64,000 nucleotides of DNA from Chitinophaga fulva. Lineage in GTDB: Bacteria; Bacteroidota; Bacteroidia; Chitinophagales; Chitinophagaceae. Shown here one piece after another: positions 49,005 through 57,286 of this stretch. The stretch is from positions 2,728,810-2,792,809 of the forward strand of contig NZ_JABBGC010000001.1 of NCBI RefSeq assembly GCF_012927205.1, written 5' to 3'. Numbering within the stretch: position 1 is the stretch's first letter; the number at the start of each line of letters is the position of its first letter. Below the pieces are notes generated by a model, which saw nothing but the letters and a program-made list of their open reading frames with translations, did not search any database and had not been told where the DNA came from. The position numbers were made by a program, and so were the translations under genes.

Positions 49005-52000
49005 ATGAAAAAAAAGTTCTTCAGAATTTTTATCCCCCTTTTGCTTTCGATTATCACCCATTTTACAACCAATGCCCAAAACAAAACTGTAAAAGGTACT
49101 GTAACAGATGACAAAAATACACCTGTCATCGGGGCCTCAATAGGTGTAAAAGGTACGGTTATCGGTACCTCTACAAATGAAGCAGGGGCTTTTACCCTTT
49201 CCGTACCTGCTAGCGCAGACTCGATTGTTGTGTCTATGGTAGGATTTAAAAGAAAGGTAGTTGCTATTGCGGGTAATACTTTAAATATTCAGCTGGAGTC
49301 TTCGAGTACCGGGCTGGATGAGGTGGTGGTGGTAGGTTATGGTACCCAGAAGAAGGCCGACCTCACCGCTCCGGTCACGACGGTGAATACAGAGAATATG
49401 CTGAAGCGGACCACCGCTACTCCGATGGAGGCGCTGCAGGGAAGTGTTCCTGGTGTGCAGGTGGTCACCAGCGGCGTTCCGGGCAGCTCCCCCAATGTCC
49501 GCATCCGAGGGGTCGGATCATTTAATAATGAAAATCCGTTATATGTGGTGGACGGCATGTTTGTCAGCGATATCAGCTTTCTGAATCCCAATGACATCGC
49601 CGACATGTCTATTCTTAAAGATGCGTCCGGTGCTGCTATCTATGGTGTGCGCGCTGCCAATGGCGTAGTATTGATCACCACAAAAAAGGGAAAAACAAAC
49701 ATGAAAACCCGCGTGACCTACAATGGTTACGTAGGGGTGCAGAAGCCAACGCATGTGCTGAAAATGGCTAACGGTCAACAATACACTGCGTTTTCCCTGC
49801 AAAGGGGGTCTGTTGCAGACACCGGCACCGTGTTGTTGTCTTCCCAGAAATACGGAGGCAATGGCCTTAATCCCACCACCAGCACAGACTGGTATGACGT
49901 GATATTAAGAAAAAGCGCATTGTTGACCAACCACGGCATTGACATTCAGGGAGGAAGCGACAAGGTCACCTATTCCATGGGATTGAACTATACCTACCAG
50001 GATGGTATTCTGAACGCGCTGAATAACTTTAAAAGATACAATGGACGGCTGCAGCTGGAAGCCCGGGCCTTCCCCTGGCTGAAAGTGGGCTTCTCCGCGA
50101 TCTTTAATAATTCCGTTACTTTCAGTCCCAACAGCTCCGCATTTTTGGACGCCTATACGGCCTCCCCGCTGTTCCCGGTGTATGACAGTGCCAATGTCAA
50201 TGCATTTCCTGTAAAATTCACGGCTCCTTCTGTTATAGGACGGTCTGATGATAAAAACCCGATGGCCTCTGCCTATTATAATTACGACCGGTCCAAAGCA
50301 TTCCAGGTTTTACCGACTTTATATGCAGAAGCTGGTTTCTGGGAGAATAAAATCACGTTCAGGTCTCAGTTAAGCCAGATATACGGCTCGTTGCTGGGAA
50401 CAAAATACAGGCCCGTGATGAATCCCGGCCCAGGCGCCGGTTCTACGGTATCCCATCTAACTTCTATCCAGGAGCGGACCACCAATTATATACTGGACAA
50501 TCTCCTTACCTACAGGGACAGTAAAGGCATGCACCATTGGAGCATATTGTTGGGACAGTCCACCAGGGAAGAGCGCTGGCGCCAGACACGGACGGAAGCG
50601 GATAATGTTCCCAACGTGGAAGAGTCATGGTATACCGGTCAGGGTACCCCCAACGCTGCTTACTATGGAGAGAACGGTACTCGTAATGCAGGGCTTTCCT
50701 ATTTCACGCGCGCTACTTATGACTTTGATAACAAATACCTGTTGACGGCCACTTTCCGTGCCGACGGAAGCTCCAAATACCAGACGAAATGGGGGTACTT
50801 TCCCTCTGTAGGCCTTGGATGGGTGCTCAGCAAAGAAGCATTCATGAAGAACCAGAAAATCTTTGATTTCTTAAAACTCAGGGGTAGCTGGGGACAGCTG
50901 GGGAATGACGGCGTGAATGCCAATGCGGGCTATGCGATCGTTAAGACCGGTAACAGCACTTCCGCTGTTTTCGGTAGCACTGCCGGCGCCAATGGACAAT
51001 ATCTGCCGGGGTATTCCGTCAACCGGTTCTTTACGGATATCAGCTGGGAAGTAGTGACAGAGTGGGATGGGGGTATTGATTTTGAAATGTTCAGGGGTAA
51101 ATTAAAAGGCTCTGTTGACTATTACAACAGGAAAACCACGAAGGCTGCTTTCTACCGGCCGTTCCCCTTCACGTATACCACTATTTACGGTAACTGGGCT
51201 GATATGCAGAACAGCGGATGGGACATTGCCCTGAACTGGAATGATAAAATCGGACAGGTAGGGTATCAGATAGGAGCCAATATATCAACCTTAAAAAACA
51301 AGGTCACCAATTTAGGAACACTCCCCAGCTCCACCAGTGGTTTCCCGGAATGGACGGCGGAATTCCCCAATCGTATACTCGTGGGAGAGCCCATCAACTA
51401 TTTCTACGGGTATGAATTTACCGGTGTTTACCAAACTCAACAGGAGATTAATAATGACCCTGTTGCCGTTCATTATAATCAGACATCTTCATCGCCTATT
51501 GTTCCTGGTTTCCCTAAATACAAAGACCAGAACGGCGACGGCATCCTCGATGATAAAGACCGTATCAATATGGGAAGTTATCTTCCTAAAATGACCTATG
51601 GTTTCAACATAGGCCTGACTTATAAAAAGTTCGATTTCAGCATCGCCTTCCAGGGCGTGTCGGGGAATAAAATATTCAACCTCAACCGGGGACGGCTTTA
51701 CAAGGCGTCCACCTCGCTCAACCTGGATGAAAAATTTGCCACCAGCCTGTGGACCGGCCCCGGCTCCACCAATGCGTACCCTTCCGCGTATGCACTGGGC
51801 CAGGGTTGGTTTAAAGTCAGCAATTCCTTTTTTGTAGAGAGCGGTGCTTATTTGCGTATACAGAATATTCAGCTGGGTTATAACTTTAATGTAGGTAAAC
51901 AATCTCCCATTGGGATGAGAGTATTTGCCACTGCTGACAGGCCATTTATGTTCACCCGGTACAACGGCTTTACGCCTGAAGTAGGCACCAATACAGGCGG

Positions 52001-52082
52001 TGGTTACCCTGTTTCCGGTTATGATGCCAATGTTTACCCGGTTTCTTCCACCTACAGCTTGGGTGTCAGGGCTACTTTCTAA
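49005..52082 (+). CDS. SusC/RagA TonB-linked outer-membrane transporter
   Basis: A 1025-residue transporter; the ATG at 49005 starts MKKKFFRIFIPLLLSIITHF. No STN domain is present. A carboxypeptidase-like domain (TPVIGASIGVKGTVIGTSTN) is followed by the TonB box region (LDEVVVVGYGTQKKADLT), the plug (NVRIRGVGSFNNENPLYVVD, ADMSILKDASGAAIYGVRAA) and a 22-strand barrel that ends YSLGVRATF. It takes up an oligosaccharide with TonB energy. It starts the operon 49005-58987, which includes SusD, a GH16 enzyme and sugar-processing enzymes. Confidence 0.95.
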   Translation: MKKKFFRIFIPLLLSIITHFTTNAQNKTVKGTVTDDKNTPVIGASIGVKGTVIGTSTNEAGAFTLSVPASADSIVVSMVGFKRKVVAIAGNTLNIQLESSSTGLDEVVVVGYGTQKKADLTAPVTTVNTENMLKRTTATPMEALQGSVPGVQVVTSGVPGSSPNVRIRGVGSFNNENPLYVVDGMFVSDISFLNPNDIADMSILKDASGAAIYGVRAANGVVLITTKKGKTNMKTRVTYNGYVGVQKPTHVLKMANGQQYTAFSLQRGSVADTGTVLLSSQKYGGNGLNPTTSTDWYDVILRKSALLTNHGIDIQGGSDKVTYSMGLNYTYQDGILNALNNFKRYNGRLQLEARAFPWLKVGFSAIFNNSVTFSPNSSAFLDAYTASPLFPVYDSANVNAFPVKFTAPSVIGRSDDKNPMASAYYNYDRSKAFQVLPTLYAEAGFWENKITFRSQLSQIYGSLLGTKYRPVMNPGPGAGSTVSHLTSIQERTTNYILDNLLTYRDSKGMHHWSILLGQSTREERWRQTRTEADNVPNVEESWYTGQGTPNAAYYGENGTRNAGLSYFTRATYDFDNKYLLTATFRADGSSKYQTKWGYFPSVGLGWVLSKEAFMKNQKIFDFLKLRGSWGQLGNDGVNANAGYAIVKTGNSTSAVFGSTAGANGQYLPGYSVNRFFTDISWEVVTEWDGGIDFEMFRGKLKGSVDYYNRKTTKAAFYRPFPFTYTTIYGNWADMQNSGWDIALNWNDKIGQVGYQIGANISTLKNKVTNLGTLPSSTSGFPEWTAEFPNRILVGEPINYFYGYEFTGVYQTQQEINNDPVAVHYNQTSSSPIVPGFPKYKDQNGDGILDDKDRINMGSYLPKMTYGFNIGLTYKKFDFSIAFQGVSGNKIFNLNRGRLYKASTSLNLDEKFATSLWTGPGSTNAYPSAYALGQGWFKVSNSFFVESGAYLRIQNIQLGYNFNVGKQSPIGMRVFATADRPFMFTRYNGFTPEVGTNTGGGYPVSGYDANVYPVSSTYSLGVRATF

Positions 52083-52145
52083 AGCGGTATCTCCTGAACG
52101 GATAAACGAAAATGTTTCCTGTAACAGCAAACAAAAAAAGAAAAC

Positions 52146-53681
52146 ATGAAAAGCTATATATCAATTTTATTCCTCGTAATATTTTTATCTTCCGGTTGTT
52201 CCAAGTTTTTGGACCGTCCATTGGAAAACCAGCCTCAGGTCACCTCTATCGATTATACAGATTTGTCGCTGATGTACCAGCCTGTGTCTGGTGTGTACAG
52301 AACGGCTGCCAGCGGCACTTTTGGGAAATGGATCAGCGTAGCCATCCGGTCTGTGCACAGTGATGATGTGACACCGGGAAATGACGATGCCGGGCAGGTG
52401 GCCATTCATAATTTTCAAAGTGATGTGACCGTAAAAAGTTACTGGGGCATCAACGACATGTGGATCAGCATGTATTCGGTGGTGCTGGGTGCTAACAGCG
52501 CACTGGCTGAACTGGATAAATTCGGAAAGAATATCCCGGCCAACGATGCGGAGAAAACCAAACTGCTGGCAAAATATCAGGCGGAAGTCCGCTTTTACAG
52601 AGCGCTGGCCCACTTCTGGCTTTGCCGGACTTATGGTGCGGTACCTATTCTTGGCATAGAAAGCAACGATCCCGCCAACTTGGGCGGTGTTACAAAGAGC
52701 AGCATTGAAGATGTGAAAAAGCACGTTATCGCTGAAATGGATTTCTGTATTGCGAACCTGGAAGATGCCCGTCCCAACGCGGCCACCCATATCGGCGCCG
52801 TGACCAAATACGCCGCCCTGATGTTAAAGGCGAAGGCAGCGATGGACCTGGCCGGTAATAATAGCGGCAGTCCTTATTGGGACGTGGTGCTGGACTGCAC
52901 TAACCAGATTGTCAATAGTGGCAAGTTCTCGCTGTTCGGCGATTATTATCAGCTGTTTAAAAAGCCGGGTAAGTTATGCGATGAATCCATCCTGGAACTG
53001 CAATATTCGGATTTCGGGAAGTCGACCGGCGATATCGTCATTTCCGGCGGCCCCGGTGAGGAGTGGGGCAACTTCTTCTTCTTTCAGGGGCCTGAAAATA
53101 CCTACAGCCCTGTCATTACCGGTCCGGGTTGGATGGTGCCCACACAAAAGGCCGTGGATTTTCTCACCGCACGCAACGACAGCATTCGTTTGAAAACGAC
53201 GATCCAGTATTGCGGGATTAATGGTGCTCCGGATACTTATTCCGTTACGCCTGACGGGGACACTATCTCCGGTAATGCATCAAGGAAAAAATACTTCAAT
53301 GGGAAAGCCTATTCTCCCCGCTCGCAGATGACGCCTGATAGAATAGATTATTATGGCGCGAATAATAATGTTCGTATTATGCGTTATGCAGAGGTGCTCC
53401 TCATGAATGCGGAAGCCAAAATCCGCAAGGGGCAAAATGGGGATGCGCAGGTAAACCAGGTCAGAAACCGTGTGAAACTGGCCTCTATTTCCAATGTAAC
53501 GCTGCAGCAATTGCTGGATGAGCGCCATGCAGAGCTGATTTGCGAATGGTGGGGCGAAAGATTTAATGACCTGGTGAGAACAGATCAGGCAGCAACCGTG
53601 CTTCCGGGTTTTGTAAAGGGGCAAAGTGAATATATTCCCATCCCGCAGGCACAGGAAGATGTAAACCCAAGACTCAAATAA
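52146..53681 (+). CDS. SusD/RagB-family outer-membrane nutrient-binding lipoprotein
   Basis: A 511-residue lipoprotein: MKSYISILFLVIFLSSGC, mature start CSKFLDRPLENQPQVTS. Family marks: YQAEVRFYRALAHFWLCRTY, GAVPILGIESNDP, KYAALMLKAKAAMDLAGNN, VRIMRYAEVLLMNAEAKIRK and LLDERHAELICEWWGERFND. It caps the SusC barrel and binds the glycan on the surface. A 64-base gap separates it from susC and a 21-base gap from the GH16 gene. Confidence 0.95.
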   Translation: MKSYISILFLVIFLSSGCSKFLDRPLENQPQVTSIDYTDLSLMYQPVSGVYRTAASGTFGKWISVAIRSVHSDDVTPGNDDAGQVAIHNFQSDVTVKSYWGINDMWISMYSVVLGANSALAELDKFGKNIPANDAEKTKLLAKYQAEVRFYRALAHFWLCRTYGAVPILGIESNDPANLGGVTKSSIEDVKKHVIAEMDFCIANLEDARPNAATHIGAVTKYAALMLKAKAAMDLAGNNSGSPYWDVVLDCTNQIVNSGKFSLFGDYYQLFKKPGKLCDESILELQYSDFGKSTGDIVISGGPGEEWGNFFFFQGPENTYSPVITGPGWMVPTQKAVDFLTARNDSIRLKTTIQYCGINGAPDTYSVTPDGDTISGNASRKKYFNGKAYSPRSQMTPDRIDYYGANNNVRIMRYAEVLLMNAEAKIRKGQNGDAQVNQVRNRVKLASISNVTLQQLLDERHAELICEWWGERFNDLVRTDQAATVLPGFVKGQSEYIPIPQAQEDVNPRLK

Positions 53682-53702
53682 TTTAGACAGACATTTAAGC
53701 AA

Positions 53703-54518
53703 ATGAAAAAAAGTATTTATGGTTTCTTGGTCATAGCGGCGGGATGCTGCTATATGGCCACAGCACAAGCGCAGTCTATTAAACGCCACCAGAAATGGAA
53801 GCTTGCCTGGAGTGATGAATTTAATTACGCCGGGCTGCCGGACAGTACAAAATGGGAATACCAAACAGGAAAGTCCGGCTGGGGGAACAATGAGCTGCAG
53901 TTTTACACCGCCGCCGATACCAGCAATGCTAAAGTGGAAAATGGTAACCTGTACATTACTGCCAGGAATTCCGGCAGTGGCGATCATCAATACACTTCAG
54001 CGAGGATGGTCACCAAAAATAAAGGTGACTGGAAATACGGGAAGCTGGAAGTAAGAGCGAAGCTTCCCAAAGGCAGAGGGCTCTGGCCTGCCATATGGAT
54101 GTTGCCTACAGACAATGGATATGGTGGCTGGCCGGAAAGCGGGGAGATCGATGTAATGGAACATGTGGGATATATGAAGGACAGCATCTTCGGAAGCCTG
54201 CACAGTAAAACCTACAATCATATTATCGGTACCCAGAAAACAAAAGGTGTCTTTATTAAAAATCCTTACGACAAATTTCATGTGTACGCCGTTGAGTGGA
54301 GGCCTGATCATATCACCTTCCTGCTCGATGGAAAAGTGTATTACCAGGTGGCCAATGAACACAAAGGACATGAGGGATGGCCTTTTGATAAGCGATTCTA
54401 CTTGCTGCTGAACGTAGCCGTCGGCGGCAACTGGGGAGGAAAGGAAGGGGTGGACGAAACGGTGTTCCCCGCAGCGATGCAGGTAGACTATGTACGGATG
54501 TACGATTGGATGCAATAA
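53703..54518 (+). CDS. GH16-family secreted beta-glucanase (laminarinase-like)
   Basis: A 271-residue exported enzyme: signal peptide (KKSIYGFLVIAAGCCYMATA), then one GH16 domain. The catalytic motif with Glu148 nucleophile and Glu153 acid/base stands in WPESGEIDVMEHVG, the EIDxxE form of beta-1,3- and beta-1,3-1,4-glucanases. Aromatic binding residues are in KLPKGRGLWPAIWMLPTD and NVAVGGNWGGKEGVDE. It cuts beta-1,3-linked glucans such as laminarin or lichenin into oligosaccharides for SusC/SusD. Length is normal for a single-domain enzyme. Specificity is inferred from the motif type. Confidence 0.92.
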   Translation: MKKSIYGFLVIAAGCCYMATAQAQSIKRHQKWKLAWSDEFNYAGLPDSTKWEYQTGKSGWGNNELQFYTAADTSNAKVENGNLYITARNSGSGDHQYTSARMVTKNKGDWKYGKLEVRAKLPKGRGLWPAIWMLPTDNGYGGWPESGEIDVMEHVGYMKDSIFGSLHSKTYNHIIGTQKTKGVFIKNPYDKFHVYAVEWRPDHITFLLDGKVYYQVANEHKGHEGWPFDKRFYLLLNVAVGGNWGGKEGVDETVFPAAMQVDYVRMYDWMQ

Positions 54519-54569
54519 CCGCAGACGGTTATGATTATTTTTCTGGTGAAATCTTTTTAAAGTTAAAAT

Positions 54570-55670
54570 ATGAAGCAGGTTAAAGTAGCCATATTGGGAG
54601 CAGGATTTATTGCAGATATCCATATGGAAAGTTATACACGGTTTGTTCCGGAAGCAGAAATAGTAGCGGTTTTTACACGAAACGAAGAGAAAGCCCGGGC
54701 CTTTGCTGCTAAACACCATATCGCACAACATTTTTCATCGATCGATGAGCTGATTAAGCATGCAGACTTTGATGTGGTGGATATCTGTCTCCCTAACTTT
54801 TTGCACAGGGATGCGACGCTGAAAGCCGCTGCTGCGGGTAAACACATTATTATCGAAAAACCTTTGGCGGTTACGTTGGAGGAAGCCGATGAAATGATTG
54901 CCGCCTGTGAAAAGGCCAACGTCAAATTAATGTATGCAGAAGAACTTTGTTTTGCGCCCAAGTACGAGCGTGCCCGGGCATTGGTGGAAGAAGGCGCTGT
55001 AGGGGATATCTATATGTTAAAGCAGTCGGAGAAACATTCAGGTCCGCATTCCGACTGGTTTTATGATGTAAACCAGTCCGGCGGTGGTGTATTGATGGAT
55101 ATGGGATGCCATGGCATCGCCTGGTTCAGGTGGATGTTGAAAAACAATAAAGCAGTGAGCGTGACAGCGTCTATGAAAACCGTGTTCCACAAGGAAAGAA
55201 CGAAAGGGGAGGACAATTCTATCGTCATCATAGAATTCGAAAACGGGGTCACTGGTGTGGTGGAGAATTCATGGGCCAAACATGGTGGCATGGACGACCG
55301 GAGTGAAATTTACGGAACAGGAGGGGTAGCCTATGCCGATTTGTTTGTGGGCAATTCTGTACTGGCGTATAGCCGCAACGGTTATGGTTATGCCATGGAA
55401 AAAACAGATACAACGGTAGGCTGGAGCTTTTGTATGTTTGAAGAAGCCTTTAACCAGGGGTATCCCCAGGAATTAAAGCACTTTATTGATTGTGTACAGC
55501 ATGACCGCGAGCCGTTGGTGACGGGGAAAGATGGCAGGGCTGTACTGGAAATCATCTATGCGGCCTATGCATCTGCCGGAGAAGGCAAAAAGATCACGCT
55601 TCCATTTGATCAGCGGGTAGAGAAGCCTGTTGATTTATGGTTGAAACCATCCGTTCATCCTAAAAACTGA
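54570..55670 (+). CDS. Gfo/Idh/MocA-family NAD(P)-dependent oxidoreductase
   Basis: A 366-residue cytosolic dehydrogenase: N-terminal Rossmann fold (VAILGAGFIADIHMESYTRF), the EKP motif in GKHIIIEKPLAVTLEEADE, and the C-terminal substrate domain with DMGCHGIAWFRWML, containing the family His. Such enzymes oxidise or reduce sugar hydroxyl/keto groups, including at C3 of glucosides and phospho-sugars. It follows the GH16 gene after 51 bases and overlaps no gene; the NagB-like gene starts 4 bases after its stop, so coupling is likely. Confidence 0.92.
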   Translation: MKQVKVAILGAGFIADIHMESYTRFVPEAEIVAVFTRNEEKARAFAAKHHIAQHFSSIDELIKHADFDVVDICLPNFLHRDATLKAAAAGKHIIIEKPLAVTLEEADEMIAACEKANVKLMYAEELCFAPKYERARALVEEGAVGDIYMLKQSEKHSGPHSDWFYDVNQSGGGVLMDMGCHGIAWFRWMLKNNKAVSVTASMKTVFHKERTKGEDNSIVIIEFENGVTGVVENSWAKHGGMDDRSEIYGTGGVAYADLFVGNSVLAYSRNGYGYAMEKTDTTVGWSFCMFEEAFNQGYPQELKHFIDCVQHDREPLVTGKDGRAVLEIIYAAYASAGEGKKITLPFDQRVEKPVDLWLKPSVHPKN

Positions 55671-55674
55671 AATA

Positions 55675-56430
55675 GTGGAAATAAAGATCTATCCTACATA
55701 TGAGGCCCTTTCAGCAAAGGTCGCCGAATGGGTGTTGATGCTGATGTCTGCATATGACAAGCCGTTGCTCTGCCCCGCGTCCGGTGATACGCCGGCAGGT
55801 TTATACAAAGTATTGTCCGAAAGGTATCTGCAGCAGAAAGGTGGGATGGACGGTTGGAGCTTTGTTGGCCTTGACGAATGGGTAGGGCTAAATGCTTCAG
55901 ATGAGGGAAGCTGCCGGCATTTCATTGACAAAACGTTGTTTCATCCGCTGGAGGTGACCGGTGAGCGCATTTGTTTTTTTGACGGTCGTTCAGCCAATCT
56001 TCCGAAAGAATGCCGGGACGCAGAGCAGTTTATCAGCCTGCAAAATGGAATTGATGTAGCTATCCTGGGATTGGGCATGAACGGGCATATTGCCATGAAC
56101 GAACCTGGCTGTGCGGTTGATGGCCGGGCGCAAATTGTGGCATTGCATCCTGTGACAAAGCTGGTGGGACAAAAATATTTTACGCAACAGCTGGAACTGG
56201 AAGAGGGCATCACTTTGGGAATGGGCACGCTGCTGGAAAGCAAACATATCATACTGATGGTGAGTGGCAAACATAAATCAAGAATTGTGAGGAAGATGCT
56301 GGAAGAACCTGCTACGAATGAGCTGCCGGGCAGTCTGCTGCTGTGCCATCCGTCAGTGACCATTTTTTTGGATGAAGATGCTGCTTCCGGTTTGTCAAAC
56401 AAGGATTTACATGGATATAATAGGAATTGA
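55675..56430 (+). CDS. NagB-like glucosamine-6-phosphate deaminase/isomerase family protein
   Basis: A 251-residue sugar isomerase/deaminase of the NagB/6-phosphogluconolactonase family, starting with GTG at 55675. Seen: CPASGDTPAGLYKVLSERY, the phosphate-binding segment, FVGLDEWVGL with the active-site Asp, and AILGLGMNGHIAMNEPG with active-site His and Glu. The base before the His is Asn where E. coli NagB has Asp; Asn also occurs in other family members. NagB opens glucosamine-6-phosphate to fructose-6-phosphate and ammonia. Its place between a Gfo/Idh/MocA and a ROK kinase gene suggests an amino sugar or related phospho-sugar. It overlaps the ROK gene by 20 bases. Confidence 0.85.
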   Translation: MEIKIYPTYEALSAKVAEWVLMLMSAYDKPLLCPASGDTPAGLYKVLSERYLQQKGGMDGWSFVGLDEWVGLNASDEGSCRHFIDKTLFHPLEVTGERICFFDGRSANLPKECRDAEQFISLQNGIDVAILGLGMNGHIAMNEPGCAVDGRAQIVALHPVTKLVGQKYFTQQLELEEGITLGMGTLLESKHIILMVSGKHKSRIVRKMLEEPATNELPGSLLLCHPSVTIFLDEDAASGLSNKDLHGYNRN

Positions 56431-57271
56431 CCTCGGTGGTACCAATCTACGTGCCGGCGTGGTAAAGGAGGGTGTTCTTCAGCCGGTTGTTTCGCAGCCA
56501 CTGAAGGCTCACGGGAACCACGCTGAAGTGGTGAAACAGATTTTCGGGGTAATAGATAAAATCATTGACAGTGATGTAAAGGCCATTGGCATAGGTGTGC
56601 CGGGGCTGGTGGACCCTGTCAGCCGGATATTGTACAACGTAGTGAATATCCCGGCTATCAATGAAACGGACCTCCGGGGGATATTGGAACAACGGTATCG
56701 CCTACCCGTAAAAATAGAGAACGACGCCAATTGTTTTGCGCTGGGGGAGTTTCATTTTGGTGCCGCACGATCTTACAAATCTGTTGTCGGGTTAACGATA
56801 GGGACGGGACTGGGTGCAGGAATTATAACGAATGGGAAATTGTTTACCGGGAAGCATGGCGGAGCAGGGGAATTCGGCATGATCAGTTATCTCGGCAAAA
56901 ATATAGAGTACTATGTCAGTGGCCGTTTTTTTGAAGAGGTATATAAAACAGCGGGAGAAGTTGTTTATAAAAGGGCACAGGAAGGGGATATTGAAGCGGG
57001 GTACATGTATGAAGATTTTGGCAGGCATCTGGGAGAAGTCATTAAGCTGGTCCTCTATGTATTAGATACGGAATGTATTGTCATTGGCGGGGCGCTGAAA
57101 GCAGCATTCCCTTTTTATGGGAGAAGCATGTGGGAAACCGTGCGAGGCTTCCCATTTCAACGTGCGGTGGCTTCCCTGAAAATAGTAGCATCTGTCCTGC
57201 CCGGCAGTAATATTTTAGGCGCGGCTGCTTTGCATCTGCTGTCAGTGAAGAATGGTGCGGTTAACAACTAA
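56411..57271 (+). CDS. ROK-family sugar kinase
   Basis: A 286-residue ROK kinase; the ATG at 56411 begins MDIIGIDLGGTNLRAGVV with the phosphate-1 motif. Catalytic Asp lies in KIENDANCFALGEF, and the sugar-binding region includes IGTGLGAGIITNGKLFTGKH and GGAGEFGMISYLGKN. The usual zinc motif CxCGxxGC of ROK proteins is missing, being replaced by an EYYVSGRFFEEVY segment, a form seen in other Bacteroidota ROK kinases. It phosphorylates glucose or another hexose released by the locus. No HTH is present, so it is a kinase and not a repressor. Confidence 0.9.
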   Translation: MDIIGIDLGGTNLRAGVVKEGVLQPVVSQPLKAHGNHAEVVKQIFGVIDKIIDSDVKAIGIGVPGLVDPVSRILYNVVNIPAINETDLRGILEQRYRLPVKIENDANCFALGEFHFGAARSYKSVVGLTIGTGLGAGIITNGKLFTGKHGGAGEFGMISYLGKNIEYYVSGRFFEEVYKTAGEVVYKRAQEGDIEAGYMYEDFGRHLGEVIKLVLYVLDTECIVIGGALKAAFPFYGRSMWETVRGFPFQRAVASLKIVASVLPGSNILGAAALHLLSVKNGAVNN

Positions 57272-57286
57272 ATAAATTTTTTGAGT

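Noticed and set aside
56085-56105. Asn in GLGMNGHIAMNEP as evidence of a dead NagB
   Set aside because: Asn at this place also occurs in other family members, so loss of activity cannot be claimed.
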